A stretch of 64,000 nt of DNA from Bacteroidia bacterium (GCA_030425285.1 JAUIAY010000007.1:62001-126000), one strand, 5' to 3'. Positions 44,962 through 57,332 are shown, counted from the stretch's first letter. The notes: generated from the sequence alone by a model not told the origin. Translations and numbers: made by a program.

Positions 44962-46614
44962 TTAATTCAATAATTGTTTAGCATGGGCTATTGCAGAATT
45001 TGAAATTTTCTCGCCTCCCAACATTTGTGCTATTTCCACAATACGTGCATCATGATCTAATTTTGAAAGACTGGTTTGGGTTACCTGACCAACATCTTCT
45101 TTAAAAACCTTATAATGATTGTGACCTTTCGCGGCTATTTGCGGTAAATGGGTTATGGTAAACACCTGCATGTGCTTACTCATCTCCAACATCATATCTC
45201 CCATTTTATTTGAAATCTCACCAGATACTCCTGAATCGATTTCATCAAACACAATAGATGGTAATTGCACGTAATTGGACAAGATGAGTTTGATTGCTAA
45301 CATAATTCGAGATAGTTCTCCTCCCGAAGCCGCTTTTTTCAAATCATTAAAATGGCCTCCTTTGTTGGCTTTAAATTGAAATTGCAATGTATCCTTGCCA
45401 TTAGAATGAAAGGTATCGGATAAAGACAATGAAATTTGAAATTGGGCATTAGGCATACCTAACTGATTCAAAATTTTCTCAAGCTCTTTGGAAAGGGTTG
45501 GTATGGCTGATTGTCTTTTATCGTGAATTTCTTTTGAAATAGCATTTAAATCCTGTAGAGCTTTTTGAACCTCTTCCTCTTTTCGCAACAACTCACTATC
45601 AATATTTTCTGTATCGGTAACTTTCTTTGAAAGCTCCTCTCGGATTTCAATTAATTTTAAAACATCATCAACGTGGTGTTTTCTTAACAGACTTGAAATT
45701 TGGTCAATCCTATTACTTATTTCATCAATTTGTCCTGTGTCCAAATCCAAATTATCCTGAAGTGTGTTTATTTCATCATAAATATCATCCAATTCAATAA
45801 TTGAACTTCCTACCCTATTATATAAATCTTCATATTTTGAAGCAAACTTTGCCAACCGTTGAAGGTTGTTTTTTAATTGGGTCAAGCTATTTATAGCTCC
45901 TAATTGCTCATCATTCAATAAATAATCAGCACTTTCAAAAGTTTGCTTGATCTCTTCCAGATTATTTAAGGTTTCGTATTGCTCCTCAAGTTCTTCCAAA
46001 TCACCAGCTTTTAAATTGACTTCTTGAAGCTCTGTCAATAAAAACATATTGTAATCCTGCTCTTTCAATGCTTCAGCTTGAAATTTCAACAAAGCATCAT
46101 AAGCTTTTTGTGAAGATTTATAATCGGTTAAAGTCTTTTTATATTGGTCTAAAGATTGCTCATTCTTGGCAAGTGCGTCTATTACCCGGAATTGAAAATC
46201 ATCATTGACCAACTGTATGGTTTCATGTTGAGAATGAATATCAATCAAATGATTACCCAAAACCTGCAAACCACTTAAATTTACAGGAGAATCATTAACA
46301 AATGCACGTGATTTTCCAGAAGGCAGAATCTCTCGCCGAATGATGGTTTGCGGCTCAAAATCAAAATCCAATTGCTTGAATAAATTTTCCAATTGGTAAT
46401 TGGTAACATCAAAAACGGCTTCGATTATGCATTTTTCATCTTTATGCTTCAAAGCACTCAAGTCGGCTCGTTTTCCCAAAATCAACGACAAACCGCCTAA
46501 AAGAATAGACTTTCCTGCTCCAGTTTCTCCGGTTATAATAGTTAGCCCTTGATTGAAATCAACTTGTAGAATATCTATTAAGGCATAGTTCTTTATGGAA
46601 AGTGATGTTAGCAA
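44962..46614 (-). CDS. recN: DNA repair protein RecN
   Basis: SMC-like ATPase acting in double-strand break repair. 550 residues. Head domain start MLTSLSIKNYALIDILQVDF with Walker A GETGAGKS (29-36), long coiled coils about 150-370, and the C-terminal head with signature AASGGELSRIMLAIK, Walker B PSIVFDEIDSGVSG and ITHLPQIAAKG. Complete. Last gene of the bamD-rpoZ-coaBC-porD-recN group. Confidence 0.95.
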   Translation of the reverse strand: MLTSLSIKNYALIDILQVDFNQGLTIITGETGAGKSILLGGLSLILGKRADLSALKHKDEKCIIEAVFDVTNYQLENLFKQLDFDFEPQTIIRREILPSGKSRAFVNDSPVNLSGLQVLGNHLIDIHSQHETIQLVNDDFQFRVIDALAKNEQSLDQYKKTLTDYKSSQKAYDALLKFQAEALKEQDYNMFLLTELQEVNLKAGDLEELEEQYETLNNLEEIKQTFESADYLLNDEQLGAINSLTQLKNNLQRLAKFASKYEDLYNRVGSSIIELDDIYDEINTLQDNLDLDTGQIDEISNRIDQISSLLRKHHVDDVLKLIEIREELSKKVTDTENIDSELLRKEEEVQKALQDLNAISKEIHDKRQSAIPTLSKELEKILNQLGMPNAQFQISLSLSDTFHSNGKDTLQFQFKANKGGHFNDLKKAASGGELSRIMLAIKLILSNYVQLPSIVFDEIDSGVSGEISNKMGDMMLEMSKHMQVFTITHLPQIAAKGHNHYKVFKEDVGQVTQTSLSKLDHDARIVEIAQMLGGEKISNSAIAHAKQLLN

Positions 46615-46651
46615 GCTGTTTAGAAATTAAAATTTAACGTATGACCGTTTT

Positions 46652-47542
46652 CTAGTACTTGATGCTTCGCCATTTACTCGAATACATAGGTGCAACGCGA
46701 TTAAGCGTAGCTACCAACTCCGTAATTTGAACGCTGGGTCCATCAGAGAAAATTTGCTCAATCTCATCTCCTTTAGCATCAAAAAATGTTCTTAACAGAA
46801 AAGAATTTGGCCTACGTCTGTTCATGGCATTAAACTCTTCTATTGCAGTAGCAATAGCCTCTTTGCCTTTTTTGGGATCTTCGTTCATGATATCCAGCCC
46901 CTTTCTATGGTAATCATAAGTAACAGATCGATATTCCTTGAAAGTAGGTGACAACAAATTATCAATCAACGCAAATCTAGTCTGCAAACCATCTTCCAAT
47001 TTCCATCCTCTGGCATTTTCCTGTTGTGAGTAGTTAACAATAGTTTGAGCCTGCTTAAAATATTCGTCACCTCCATTGGGAGCAAACGAATCGGCATCCA
47101 TACCCAAAACCATGTTAATATGAAAGGCTATGACTGACACCAAATTGGATTCGTATTGATTTTGATTATAAAGTAAATTTTGAAATTCAACATATTTGAA
47201 CGTAAAATCTTTGTCATTTACATTGTAAATTGGTGTTGAATAGGTAGAACCATAAACCGGACGGGATGATTGTACCTGAATAGTAGCTTTGAATGTGTCG
47301 CTATTGTCATACTCTGTGATGTTTATAAAAATGCCACATTCAATGCGCTCTTGAGGCCCAAATTCCTTGTTGGTCCATTTGGTTGAATTTACAAATTCAC
47401 GTAACTGCGTTTGAAGGGTTTTAAAAATCTGAAAGTTTTCGTTTCCTGTAAACTGTGCATTGACAATAACGTTACAGTTCAACTCTTGAGCATTTACAGA
47501 GAATGAAAGAAACAGTAGTATAACTAATATAAATCTATTCAT
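46652..47542 (-). CDS. porD: DUF4835 family protein, PorD-like
   Basis: 296 residues with signal peptide ending SVNAQ. The DUF4835 pattern covers the protein: ELNCNVIVNAQFTGNENFQIFKTLQTQLREFVNSTKWTN, FKYVEFQNLLYNQNQYESNLVSVIAFHINMVLGMDADSFAPNGGDEYF, and ARGWKLEDG. This family is annotated in some resources as the type IX secretion protein PorD; I take this from recall. Periplasmic or outer membrane. Its start overlaps the coaBC stop by 8 bases, giving the common Bacteroidota order coaBC-DUF4835-recN. Confidence 0.86.
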   Translation of the reverse strand: MNRFILVILLFLSFSVNAQELNCNVIVNAQFTGNENFQIFKTLQTQLREFVNSTKWTNKEFGPQERIECGIFINITEYDNSDTFKATIQVQSSRPVYGSTYSTPIYNVNDKDFTFKYVEFQNLLYNQNQYESNLVSVIAFHINMVLGMDADSFAPNGGDEYFKQAQTIVNYSQQENARGWKLEDGLQTRFALIDNLLSPTFKEYRSVTYDYHRKGLDIMNEDPKKGKEAIATAIEEFNAMNRRRPNSFLLRTFFDAKGDEIEQIFSDGPSVQITELVATLNRVAPMYSSKWRSIKY

Positions 47543-48746
47543 GAAGCTGTTTTAAAATTTCAACAAAAAGGTCTTTGGCTACTTGTTCTTTAGATTTTAA
47601 ATCGAATGCCGTGATGACATCATTATCATCTATCAGTGTCACTTTGTTCGTGTCCGATTTAAAACCAGCACCTTTGTCATTTAACGAATTTAATACAATT
47701 AAGTTTAAATTCTTCTTTTTTAGCTTGGCTTTGGCATTTTCAACCTCATTGTTGGTTTCCAATGCAAAACCTACTAAAAACTGCGTGGTTTTAATAGCTC
47801 CCAAGGAAGCCAAAATATCCTTTGTCTTTTCCAGTTCTAAAGATAACGAATTTTCTGTCTTCTTTATTTTCTTATCGGCTACAAACTTTGGTCTATAATC
47901 AGCAACCGCTGCAGCTAAAATAGCTATATCACAGTCCCCAAACTCTTTATGGGCTGCCTTATACATTTCTTCAGCCGATGTTACCGAAACCACATTTACA
48001 AGGCTATGTTGTATTTTTTGATTTGTTGGCCCTGAAATCAAGTGTACTTGAGCTCCTAGATTGGCAGCATGTTTTGCAATTTCAAAGCCCATTTTACCAC
48101 TAGAATGATTTCCTATAAATCGTACTGGGTCAATGGCCTCATAAGTCGGACCTGCAGTAATCAAAACTGTTTTTCCTCGCAAAGGCAATTTGTTTAAAAT
48201 ATCCTTTTCAATAAACTGCACGATATCTTCAGGTTCAGCCATTCGGCCTTCACCAATCAAACCACTTGCCAATTCGCCACTAGTAGCTGGAATAATGATA
48301 TTCCCATAACGTTTTAAAACATCCAACGATCGTAAAGTAGAAGGATGCTTATACATATCCAAATCCATGGCTGGAGCAAAATAAACAGGGCATTTTGCCG
48401 ATAAATAAGTCGCCAAGAGTAGATTGTCACAAACACCATTTGCCATTTTAGACAGCGTGTTGGCCGTTGCAGGTGCAACGAGCATTAAATCTGCCCATAA
48501 ACCTAAATCTACATGGTTGTTCCAAACATCATTGTCATCCTCCTCATTGGTAAACGACGAATGAACTGAATTCTTAGAAAGTGTTGATAATGTCAAAGGC
48601 GTGATAAAATCCTTTGAAGCGGGTGTCATAACAACCTTAACATTAGCTCCTGCCTTAATGAAAAGCCTAACTAAACTGGCCGTTTTATAAGCGGCAATAC
48701 CAGCACTTATGCCTAAAAGTATATTTTTGCCGCTTAATATTGACAT
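47535..48746 (-). CDS. coaBC: phosphopantothenoylcysteine decarboxylase / phosphopantothenate--cysteine ligase
   Basis: Bifunctional enzyme for steps two and three of CoA synthesis. 403 residues. CoaC flavoprotein half about 1-180: GISAGIAAYKTASLVR, APATANTLSKMANGVCDNLL (PXMNXXMW region here as FAPAMDLDMYKHP), CoaB half about 185-400: VLITAGPTYEAIDPVRFIGNHSSGKMG, AAVADYRP and the ligase core with KLKKK. In CoaC the Cys of GEGRMAEP neighbourhood is absent but its usual flexible loop is present. Fits with coaE elsewhere in the window. Confidence 0.95.
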   Translation of the reverse strand: MSILSGKNILLGISAGIAAYKTASLVRLFIKAGANVKVVMTPASKDFITPLTLSTLSKNSVHSSFTNEEDDNDVWNNHVDLGLWADLMLVAPATANTLSKMANGVCDNLLLATYLSAKCPVYFAPAMDLDMYKHPSTLRSLDVLKRYGNIIIPATSGELASGLIGEGRMAEPEDIVQFIEKDILNKLPLRGKTVLITAGPTYEAIDPVRFIGNHSSGKMGFEIAKHAANLGAQVHLISGPTNQKIQHSLVNVVSVTSAEEMYKAAHKEFGDCDIAILAAAVADYRPKFVADKKIKKTENSLSLELEKTKDILASLGAIKTTQFLVGFALETNNEVENAKAKLKKKNLNLIVLNSLNDKGAGFKSDTNKVTLIDDNDVITAFDLKSKEQVAKDLFVEILKQLHE

Positions 48747-48755
48747 AGTATTTTG

Positions 48756-49082
48756 TTACTGAGAATCTTCTTCAGTGTTTCTGTGGTAAATTTTACCATC
48801 TAACCACTCCTGAACTGCTAGAGCATGTGGTTTAGGTAATTTTTCATAGAATTTAGAAACTTCTATTTGCTCCTTGTTTTCAAAAATTTCTTCAAGGCTA
48901 TCGTTATAGGTTGCAAACTCTTCAAGCTTCTCAATCAATTCCTTTTTTATTTCTGAATTTATTTGTTCTGCTCTTCTAGAAATTATAGAGATGGCCTCAT
49001 AAATATTCTCTGTTGGCTCATCAACTTTATTTCTGTTGTAAGTTGTTGTATTAACCGGAGCATTAATCTTTTTTAAATCCAT
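48756..49082 (-). CDS. rpoZ: DNA-directed RNA polymerase omega subunit, Bacteroidota type
   Basis: 108 residues: NAPVNTTTYNRNKVDEPTENIYEAISIISRRAEQINSEIKKELIEKL holds the omega-like RRA-Q-I core (ISIISRRAEQI). The C-terminal half is specific to Bacteroidota (VQEWLDGKIYH). Stabilises beta-prime in RNA polymerase. 10 bases before coaBC and 11 after bamD, so in one operon. Confidence 0.85.
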   Translation of the reverse strand: MDLKKINAPVNTTTYNRNKVDEPTENIYEAISIISRRAEQINSEIKKELIEKLEEFATYNDSLEEIFENKEQIEVSKFYEKLPKPHALAVQEWLDGKIYHRNTEEDSQ

Positions 49083-49093
49083 TTTTTAAAATA

Positions 49094-49906
49094 TTAACTT
49101 TTAGTACTGAAATTTTTAAGTTCATTTTCAATGTCCTCGTTCATTTTATTGGCTTCTTCAATAAATTCTGAATTGGCGTACGAAGTCTTGAAATTATTAT
49201 AATAAGTTTGTGCGTTCTGTAAGCGCTCTTGTTTTTTATAGTAAACACTATTCATGGCCAATTTATAAGCCGAATCCAGTTTTATAAAGAGAGCCTCTTC
49301 TCTAAAAACAGACCCTGGAAAATCGAAAATAAAATTATCTATAGCCTTTATTGGCGCATTATAATCAGCTGTGTAGCCTGCAATAGTATTGTATTGCTTG
49401 GCAACTTCAAATGCTTTTCTTTCTAATTTAAAGTCCAATTCCTTAACCAGCTTGTTAGCTTCAGCTAAAAATTCTGATTCCGGATATAAATTAATGAATG
49501 ACTGCAATTTGTCGATAGCCTCTCTAGTTTCAAGTTGCTCTTTAGTGTATACAGGAGACAACATATAGGCACTTTTAGCACCCAAAAAGGCTGCTTCTTC
49601 TAATTTTTCACTGTTGGGATATGACGACACAAATCGTTCAAATTGATAGCTAGCCAAATACCACTCTTCCATCTCATAATAGGCCTTGGCATGAAGGTAT
49701 GTTAACTTTTCCGCCTGTGGCTTCCCTCTGTAATTAGGAATAACCTGTTCAAATAACTTATTGGCTTTTGCATATTTACCTTTCTCAAACTGTTTTTCAC
49801 CTTCTTTATACTTCGTACCAATATCTGTTCCTTTCAAGGCCTTTTGGTATTCACTACAAGAGCTTAAAAGCGTGCAAGTTATAATTATGTAAAAGAGTTT
49901 TTTCAT
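49094..49906 (-). CDS. bamD: outer membrane protein assembly factor BamD
   Basis: Lipoprotein of the BAM complex that inserts beta-barrel proteins. 270 residues, lipobox LLSSC with Cys at about 17. TPR repeats: YKEGEKQFEKGKYAKANKLFEQVIPNYRGKPQAEKL, AYYEMEEWYLASYQFERFVSSYPNSEKLEEAAFLGAKS, AIDKLQSFINLYPESEFL. Inner leaflet of the outer membrane. First gene of the operon, with a TAATTTTG element at 49924-49931. Confidence 0.93.
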   Translation of the reverse strand: MKKLFYIIITCTLLSSCSEYQKALKGTDIGTKYKEGEKQFEKGKYAKANKLFEQVIPNYRGKPQAEKLTYLHAKAYYEMEEWYLASYQFERFVSSYPNSEKLEEAAFLGAKSAYMLSPVYTKEQLETREAIDKLQSFINLYPESEFLAEANKLVKELDFKLERKAFEVAKQYNTIAGYTADYNAPIKAIDNFIFDFPGSVFREEALFIKLDSAYKLAMNSVYYKKQERLQNAQTYYNNFKTSYANSEFIEEANKMNEDIENELKNFSTKS

Positions 49907-49923
49907 AGTTTTTAAACAGAATG

Positions 49924-49931
49924 CAAAATTA
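49924..49931 (-). promoter_or_regulatory. bamD operon -7 element
   Basis: Minus-strand TAATTTTG matches TANNTTTG, 18 bases before the bamD start. No TTG at about 19 bases. Confidence 0.4.
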
Positions 49932-50014
49932 CGTTATTAATATGGAATTAAAAAATATTTTTCAATTGCTAAAATAATGGTTGACCACTAGTATTTGTAG
50001 GGTTTAAGTTTAAT

Positions 50015-50902
50015 TTAACTTTTACCATAATTATCTATAAATTCCTGCATTTTACTTTTTAAACCATCTGTAGCTTCAACAAGGGGTAAACGAACAGTCG
50101 CATGACACAAATTCATAATTTCCAATACAGCCTTGATACCAGATGGATTGTTCTCTGAAAATATCAAACTGGTAATTTCCATTAATCGGTAATGTAAATC
50201 AAACGCTTCTTTTACTTTGCCTTCCAAACCATAATGTATCATTTTCGTGAAATCACTTGGAAAGGCTTGGCCTAATACCGAAATAACCCCTGATCCTCCC
50301 GCTAGAGTAACAGGCAAAGCTAAATCATCATCACCAGAGATTACCATAAAATCCTTGGGCTTGTCTTTTAAAAGCCATAAATATTGTCCCATATTATTCC
50401 CTGCTTCTTTCACCGCAATAATATTATCAAAATCTCTTGCCAATCGAAGCGTTGTTTCTGGTAACATATTGGACGATGTCCTTCCTGGAACATTGTACAT
50501 AATAATTGGTACTGGAGAAACTTTTGAAATAGCTTTATAATGCTGATAAACACCTTCTTGAGTCGGCTTACTATAATAGGGAGAAACCGATAAAATAGCG
50601 TCTATTCCAGTAAAATCAGTGTTTTGAATTTCACCAATTACTTGGCTCGTATTATTTCCTCCAATACCCAAAACCAATGGCACACGATTGTTATTTGCAG
50701 TTTGTATAGTTTTAATAATAGCCTGCTTTTCATCACTAGTCACCGTAACGCTCTCACCTGTTGTTCCAGAAATAACAATATAATCCATACCATTCTCAAT
50801 ATTGAAATTGACAATATTGGTAAGAGCTTCGTGGTCTACACTTAAATCATTTTTAAATGGTGTCACAATAGCGATTCCGACTCCTTCAAATTTTTTATTC
50901 AT
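50015..50902 (-). CDS. dapA: 4-hydroxy-tetrahydrodipicolinate synthase
   Basis: First committed step of lysine/diaminopimelate synthesis (pyruvate plus aspartate semialdehyde). 295 residues, TIM barrel. Seen: VAIVTPFKNDLSVDHEAL-like start, VISGTTGESVTV, IMYNVPGRTSSNM with the catalytic Tyr, and IAVKEAGNN with the Schiff-base Lys165. Follows the DUF6913 gene with an 8-base overlap. Feeds peptidoglycan and lysine synthesis. Confidence 0.95.
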   Translation of the reverse strand: MNKKFEGVGIAIVTPFKNDLSVDHEALTNIVNFNIENGMDYIVISGTTGESVTVTSDEKQAIIKTIQTANNNRVPLVLGIGGNNTSQVIGEIQNTDFTGIDAILSVSPYYSKPTQEGVYQHYKAISKVSPVPIIMYNVPGRTSSNMLPETTLRLARDFDNIIAVKEAGNNMGQYLWLLKDKPKDFMVISGDDDLALPVTLAGGSGVISVLGQAFPSDFTKMIHYGLEGKVKEAFDLHYRLMEITSLIFSENNPSGIKAVLEIMNLCHATVRLPLVEATDGLKSKMQEFIDNYGKS

Positions 50903-51422
50903 TTTTTAACTTGTTAAATACTTTTAAATATTTTTTTAATTCTCTCTTAAATGCCGAAAATTCTTTAATTCCCGTATTAATTATCAGGTCGTTCAACCTG
51001 TCATCGGTTTGATATATACCTGCTTTAAACCTAGCTTTAGACAAAGCTGTAAGCAACTTCAACTCCAAAACATCTTTAGAGTAAAAGCTTATAAGCAAAT
51101 CGTATTCTGTTTCCAAAAACGTCTGTAATTCAATATTGGTTATTTTTCCTTTCCAACCAATATCTTTTGGATTGAAACATACATTCCAAGAAAACAGCTC
51201 TTCTTTTTTGTTTTCGGTAAAAGCAATAATTTTTATTTTGTTTGGTCTCAAGTTTAAATCAGTCGATAGCGTTTTAAACATTTCAAAATCATTTACCTCA
51301 TCGCCATTGAAGAGCACACCTACACTTGACACGGTGGTGTTTTCGATAGCAGAATTAGGTAAATTTAATATTGAGTTAAGCTTTTTTTTAATAGATTTTT
51401 CCCTAAAACCCTTTAAAATCAT
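50895..51422 (-). CDS. DUF6913-like cytoplasmic protein, function unknown
   Basis: 175 residues, no signal or membrane segment. SSVGVLFNGDEVNDFEMFKTLSTDLNLRPNKIKIIAFTENKKEELFSWNVCFNPKDIGWKGKI looks like an alpha/beta fold conserved in Flavobacteriia as DUF6913; it is usually found next to dapA. No catalytic pattern is evident. A TACCTTTG -7 element lies at 51441-51448 and drives it together with dapA. Confidence 0.75.
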   Translation of the reverse strand: MILKGFREKSIKKKLNSILNLPNSAIENTTVSSVGVLFNGDEVNDFEMFKTLSTDLNLRPNKIKIIAFTENKKEELFSWNVCFNPKDIGWKGKITNIELQTFLETEYDLLISFYSKDVLELKLLTALSKARFKAGIYQTDDRLNDLIINTGIKEFSAFKRELKKYLKVFNKLKNE

Positions 51423-51440
51423 ATATATTTATGCTTTGGA

Positions 51441-51448
51441 CAAAGGTA
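51441..51448 (-). promoter_or_regulatory. -7 element of the DUF6913-dapA operon
   Basis: Minus-strand TACCTTTG matches TANNTTTG, about 19 bases before the DUF6913 start. The gap to the divergent 5'-nucleotidase gene is only 69 bases. Confidence 0.5.
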
Positions 51449-51491
51449 GTAAAAGTACCTTGATAAGCCGACTAATTTTTAGCTCTATAAT

Positions 51492-52253
51492 ATGTTTAGA
51501 AAACACCCTTATATATATCTTTTTATTATCCTGTTATTTAATTGTAAACAAGATACTTGGCGATTAAACAATGTTGGAGGAAGGCAAATAGCCGTTACAG
51601 ATAGTTTAGACTCCAAAATTGCTATTGATTCTTTCATTAAACCTTACAGGGATCATGTAAACAAAAATCTGGATAGTGTCATTTCCTATGCAGTTGACAC
51701 TTACTCTAAAAGTGATGGCGAGTTAAACACAGCTATCGGAAATTTATTTGCCGATGTTATCTATGAACAAACCAATCCTGTTTTTAACTCCAGAACTGGA
51801 AATAATATTGATATGGTATTGGTAAACCACGGAGGCATTAGGGCAATCATTTCCAAAGGCAATATTACCACTAGAACAGCTTATGAAATCATGCCGTTTG
51901 AAAACAGTATCGTTGTTGTGGCTATGAAAGGAAATAAAGTAAACGAATTAGTATCTTATTTATTAAGAGCCAAAAGAGCTCACCCAATTTCCAAACTACA
52001 AATTAAGGTAGATGAGCAATTTAATCTCATAGAAGCAACCATAAATGGAAAGCCAATTGACCCTGGAAAAACATATTATGTTGCTACTAATGATTATTTG
52101 TATAATGGTGGTGACCACATGACCTTTTTCCAACCCAATGACAGCCTGTATGATATAAATTACAAAATAAGAAATGCCTTGCTTGATTATTTTGCAAAAA
52201 CTGACACTATAAACCCTAAAATTGACGATCGCTTTGTTAAGCTAAAAAAATAA
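51492..52253 (+). CDS. 5'-nucleotidase C-terminal domain, lipoprotein
   Basis: 253 residues. Signal peptide with lipobox LLFNC. The rest is the C-terminal substrate-specificity domain of periplasmic 5'-nucleotidases: NLFADVIYEQT, NHGGIRA (the conserved substrate motif), MPFENSIVVVAMKGNKV, and YYVATNDYLYNGGDHMTFF. The metal-binding catalytic half is the next gene, 4 bases downstream, so the enzyme is split in two with the order of domains reversed. Expected to act in the periplasm on extracellular nucleotides. Confidence 0.92.
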   Translation: MFRKHPYIYLFIILLFNCKQDTWRLNNVGGRQIAVTDSLDSKIAIDSFIKPYRDHVNKNLDSVISYAVDTYSKSDGELNTAIGNLFADVIYEQTNPVFNSRTGNNIDMVLVNHGGIRAIISKGNITTRTAYEIMPFENSIVVVAMKGNKVNELVSYLLRAKRAHPISKLQIKVDEQFNLIEATINGKPIDPGKTYYVATNDYLYNGGDHMTFFQPNDSLYDINYKIRNALLDYFAKTDTINPKIDDRFVKLKK

Positions 52254-52257
52254 CCCA

Positions 52258-53175
52258 ATGAAAAGAAGAGATTTTATCAAACAAACTTCGGCAAGTGCAG
52301 CGCTAGTGAGTTTAGGAAATGTAGGGTTAACGTCCTGTATTCAAACTGAAAAACAAAAAAAAATAACCGTCCTGCATACCAATGATGTTCATAGTCACAT
52401 TGACCCATTTGGACCTGAAGACGGTAAAAACCCCAACAAAGGCGGAGTTGCAAGACGCGCCAGTTTAATCGATGCCATTCGTTTAGAAAATCCAAATACC
52501 TTACTACTTGATGCTGGCGACATTTTTCAAGGCACACCCTATTTTAATTATTATGGAGGCGAACTGGAGTTTAAACTTATGAGCAAACTAAAATATGATG
52601 CTGCTACCATTGGAAATCATGATTTTGACAATGGTATCGATGGGCTTTATGCCCAACTACCTCATGCACAGTTTGATTTTCTTTCGGCAAATTATGACTT
52701 TTCAAATACTGTGATGGATGGTCACGTAAAGCCTTATAAGGTTTATGAAAAAGGCGGTATTAGAATTGGTGTTTTTGGGCTTGGTGTTCATTTAGAAGGC
52801 TTGGTAAGCAAAAAACTGTATAAAGAAACGGTATATCTAGATCCACTTGAGATTTCTAAAGATATGTCCAGTATTTTAAAAGAGGAAGAAAAATGTGATT
52901 TAATTATCTGCTTATCTCACGTAGGTTATGACTATGATGGCAATCCTGACTTTGTTAGCGATTTGATAATTGCTAAAAATTCTAAAGATATAGATCTAAT
53001 AATAGGCGGCCACACGCACACATTCCTTCCAGAGCCAACAGTTGTTACTAATAGTGTTGGAAACAAAGTATTGGTAAACCAAGTAGGATGCTATGGCATT
53101 AATTTGGGTAGAATCGATTTTTATCTAGATAACAACAAAAACAAAATGGCAAAAGGAACATCTCTTACCGTTTAA
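52258..53175 (+). CDS. metallophosphatase, 5'-nucleotidase N-terminal half, Tat signal
   Basis: 305 residues. Twin-arginine-type signal MKRRDFIKQTSASAALVSLG. Metallophosphatase motifs in order: LHTNDVHSHIDPFG, DAGDIFQGTPYFNYYGG, IGNHDFDNG, CLSHVGYD and GGHTHTF, binding two metals for hydrolysis of nucleotides or UDP-sugars. Cys in LTSC after the signal may be a lipidation site. Follows the C-domain gene by 4 bases; both are needed for a standard enzyme. Confidence 0.94.
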   Translation: MKRRDFIKQTSASAALVSLGNVGLTSCIQTEKQKKITVLHTNDVHSHIDPFGPEDGKNPNKGGVARRASLIDAIRLENPNTLLLDAGDIFQGTPYFNYYGGELEFKLMSKLKYDAATIGNHDFDNGIDGLYAQLPHAQFDFLSANYDFSNTVMDGHVKPYKVYEKGGIRIGVFGLGVHLEGLVSKKLYKETVYLDPLEISKDMSSILKEEEKCDLIICLSHVGYDYDGNPDFVSDLIIAKNSKDIDLIIGGHTHTFLPEPTVVTNSVGNKVLVNQVGCYGINLGRIDFYLDNNKNKMAKGTSLTV

Positions 53176-53245
53176 CAACATTAAGCTTCTTTGTTTTGTA
53201 ATGATTTCTTTTTGATTGCGTCTAAAAAACCACTAAATCAAAGAT

Positions 53246-53632
53246 ATGAAATCAAAAATCACTTTTGTTTTAAGGCTAATTGTTGCCATCATCTTAATAC
53301 AAACTTTACGATTTAAATTCACAGCCCATCCTGACAGTGTTTACATATTTGAAAAGGCAGGAATGGAACCTTATGGGAGAATAGGTATAGGCATACTGGA
53401 ACTAATAGCTGGAATATTGTTACTCATTCCTAAAACAGTTTGGATTGGCAGCCTGTTAACACTTGGGGTAATTGGTGGCGCTATTTTTATTCATTTAACC
53501 CTTTTAGGTATTGAAGCCAATAATGACTCTGGAACATTATTTATAACAGCTTTGGTCACATTTCTTATGGCAGCAATTATACTTTACCAATACCGAAGAG
53601 ATATTCCGTTATATAAAACCAAAAAGCACTAG
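53246..53632 (+). CDS. DoxX-like membrane protein
   Basis: 128 residues, four hydrophobic segments (about 6-24, 46-64, 71-93, 99-118), short loops, QTLRFKFTAHPDSVYIFEKAGMEPYGRIGIGILELIAGILLLIP: the DoxX/DoxD small-membrane-protein pattern (PF07681/PF13564). Often a subunit of quinone oxidoreductases or stress-related; not decidable here. The last four bases CTAG form both its stop and that of the converging gene. Confidence 0.82.
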   Translation: MKSKITFVLRLIVAIILIQTLRFKFTAHPDSVYIFEKAGMEPYGRIGIGILELIAGILLLIPKTVWIGSLLTLGVIGGAIFIHLTLLGIEANNDSGTLFITALVTFLMAAIILYQYRRDIPLYKTKKH

Positions 53633-54372
53633 GCAAAAAACTGAACTTTTTTATTGCGAATTCCAGATTGAAAATAAAAGAAACTAAAAGCTAAAACAAG
53701 CAATAAGGTTTGCATTAAATTCAGCAAATCCCTATCGGATATATAAAAATAAGCCACCTGAATAACTTCAGAGAACACTATACATATAGAACCAAAGAAT
53801 AATAACAACGATTTTTTATTATCGTTGTAAAAATAACTTATCAAACAAGAGGTCAACACCAATAGCATCACAATATTATAGACAAGCTCTATGACAAACA
53901 AATAAGACCCCTCAACATAGGGGTTCACAATAGTTAACAAAACATAAATGATATAAATGTTTAAGGCACTTAACACGACTAAATGTATCCTATAGTTTTT
54001 GAGCACCATTTTTATATCTATTGTCTTTAAAACATCTATAAGCAAGAAAACATAAGCCACTATATACAACAAGTTACCTACTGTATAATAAATATCGTCA
54101 TATCTAATCAATTCAGCTTCCGTCATGGTATCATAATCAAAGAATATTTCATTGAAAACCAACAATTCTGATATTGAGTAAAGAATTAAAAACCAACTAA
54201 AGTGAAATGATCGTCGTTTAACATTAATGAAGTACAACAATGCAAAAAGAGGCACTATAAGCGCCCTAAAAAATTGCGAGAGAAAATACTCCTCCTTAAA
54301 TTCATAGGTGGTGAACGCCAAGCACAGCATTATTATAAATCCAATTAATATATTAGACTTTCTAACCCTCAT
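53629..54372 (-). CDS. seven- or eight-TM membrane protein of unknown function, YhhN-like
   Basis: About 247 residues from MRVRKSN. The frame is open upstream to 54396, but a TATATTTG -7 element at 54394-54401 would put transcription start near 54388, so 54372 is preferred. At least seven hydrophobic segments; FLILYSISELLVF and YYTVGNLLYIVAYVFLLIDV recall YhhN/TMEM86-type proteins, but this is weak. Lies just downstream of ligA on the same strand and converges on DoxX with a shared CTAG. Confidence 0.6.
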   Translation of the reverse strand: MRVRKSNILIGFIIMLCLAFTTYEFKEEYFLSQFFRALIVPLFALLYFINVKRRSFHFSWFLILYSISELLVFNEIFFDYDTMTEAELIRYDDIYYTVGNLLYIVAYVFLLIDVLKTIDIKMVLKNYRIHLVVLSALNIYIIYVLLTIVNPYVEGSYLFVIELVYNIVMLLVLTSCLISYFYNDNKKSLLLFFGSICIVFSEVIQVAYFYISDRDLLNLMQTLLLVLAFSFFYFQSGIRNKKVQFFA

Positions 54373-54393
54373 AGATTTACACATTCCTGAAAG

Positions 54394-54401
54394 CAAATAT
54401 A
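54394..54401 (-). promoter_or_regulatory. -7 element of the membrane protein gene
   Basis: Minus-strand TATATTTG matches TANNTTTG in the gap after ligA. Confidence 0.45.
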
Positions 54402-54469
54402 TACAAAAAACACAATTAATCGATAAAATTATACACTTTAACGATAAAAAGCAACTATTTATATTTGTT

Positions 54470-57332
<2,863 letters not shown>

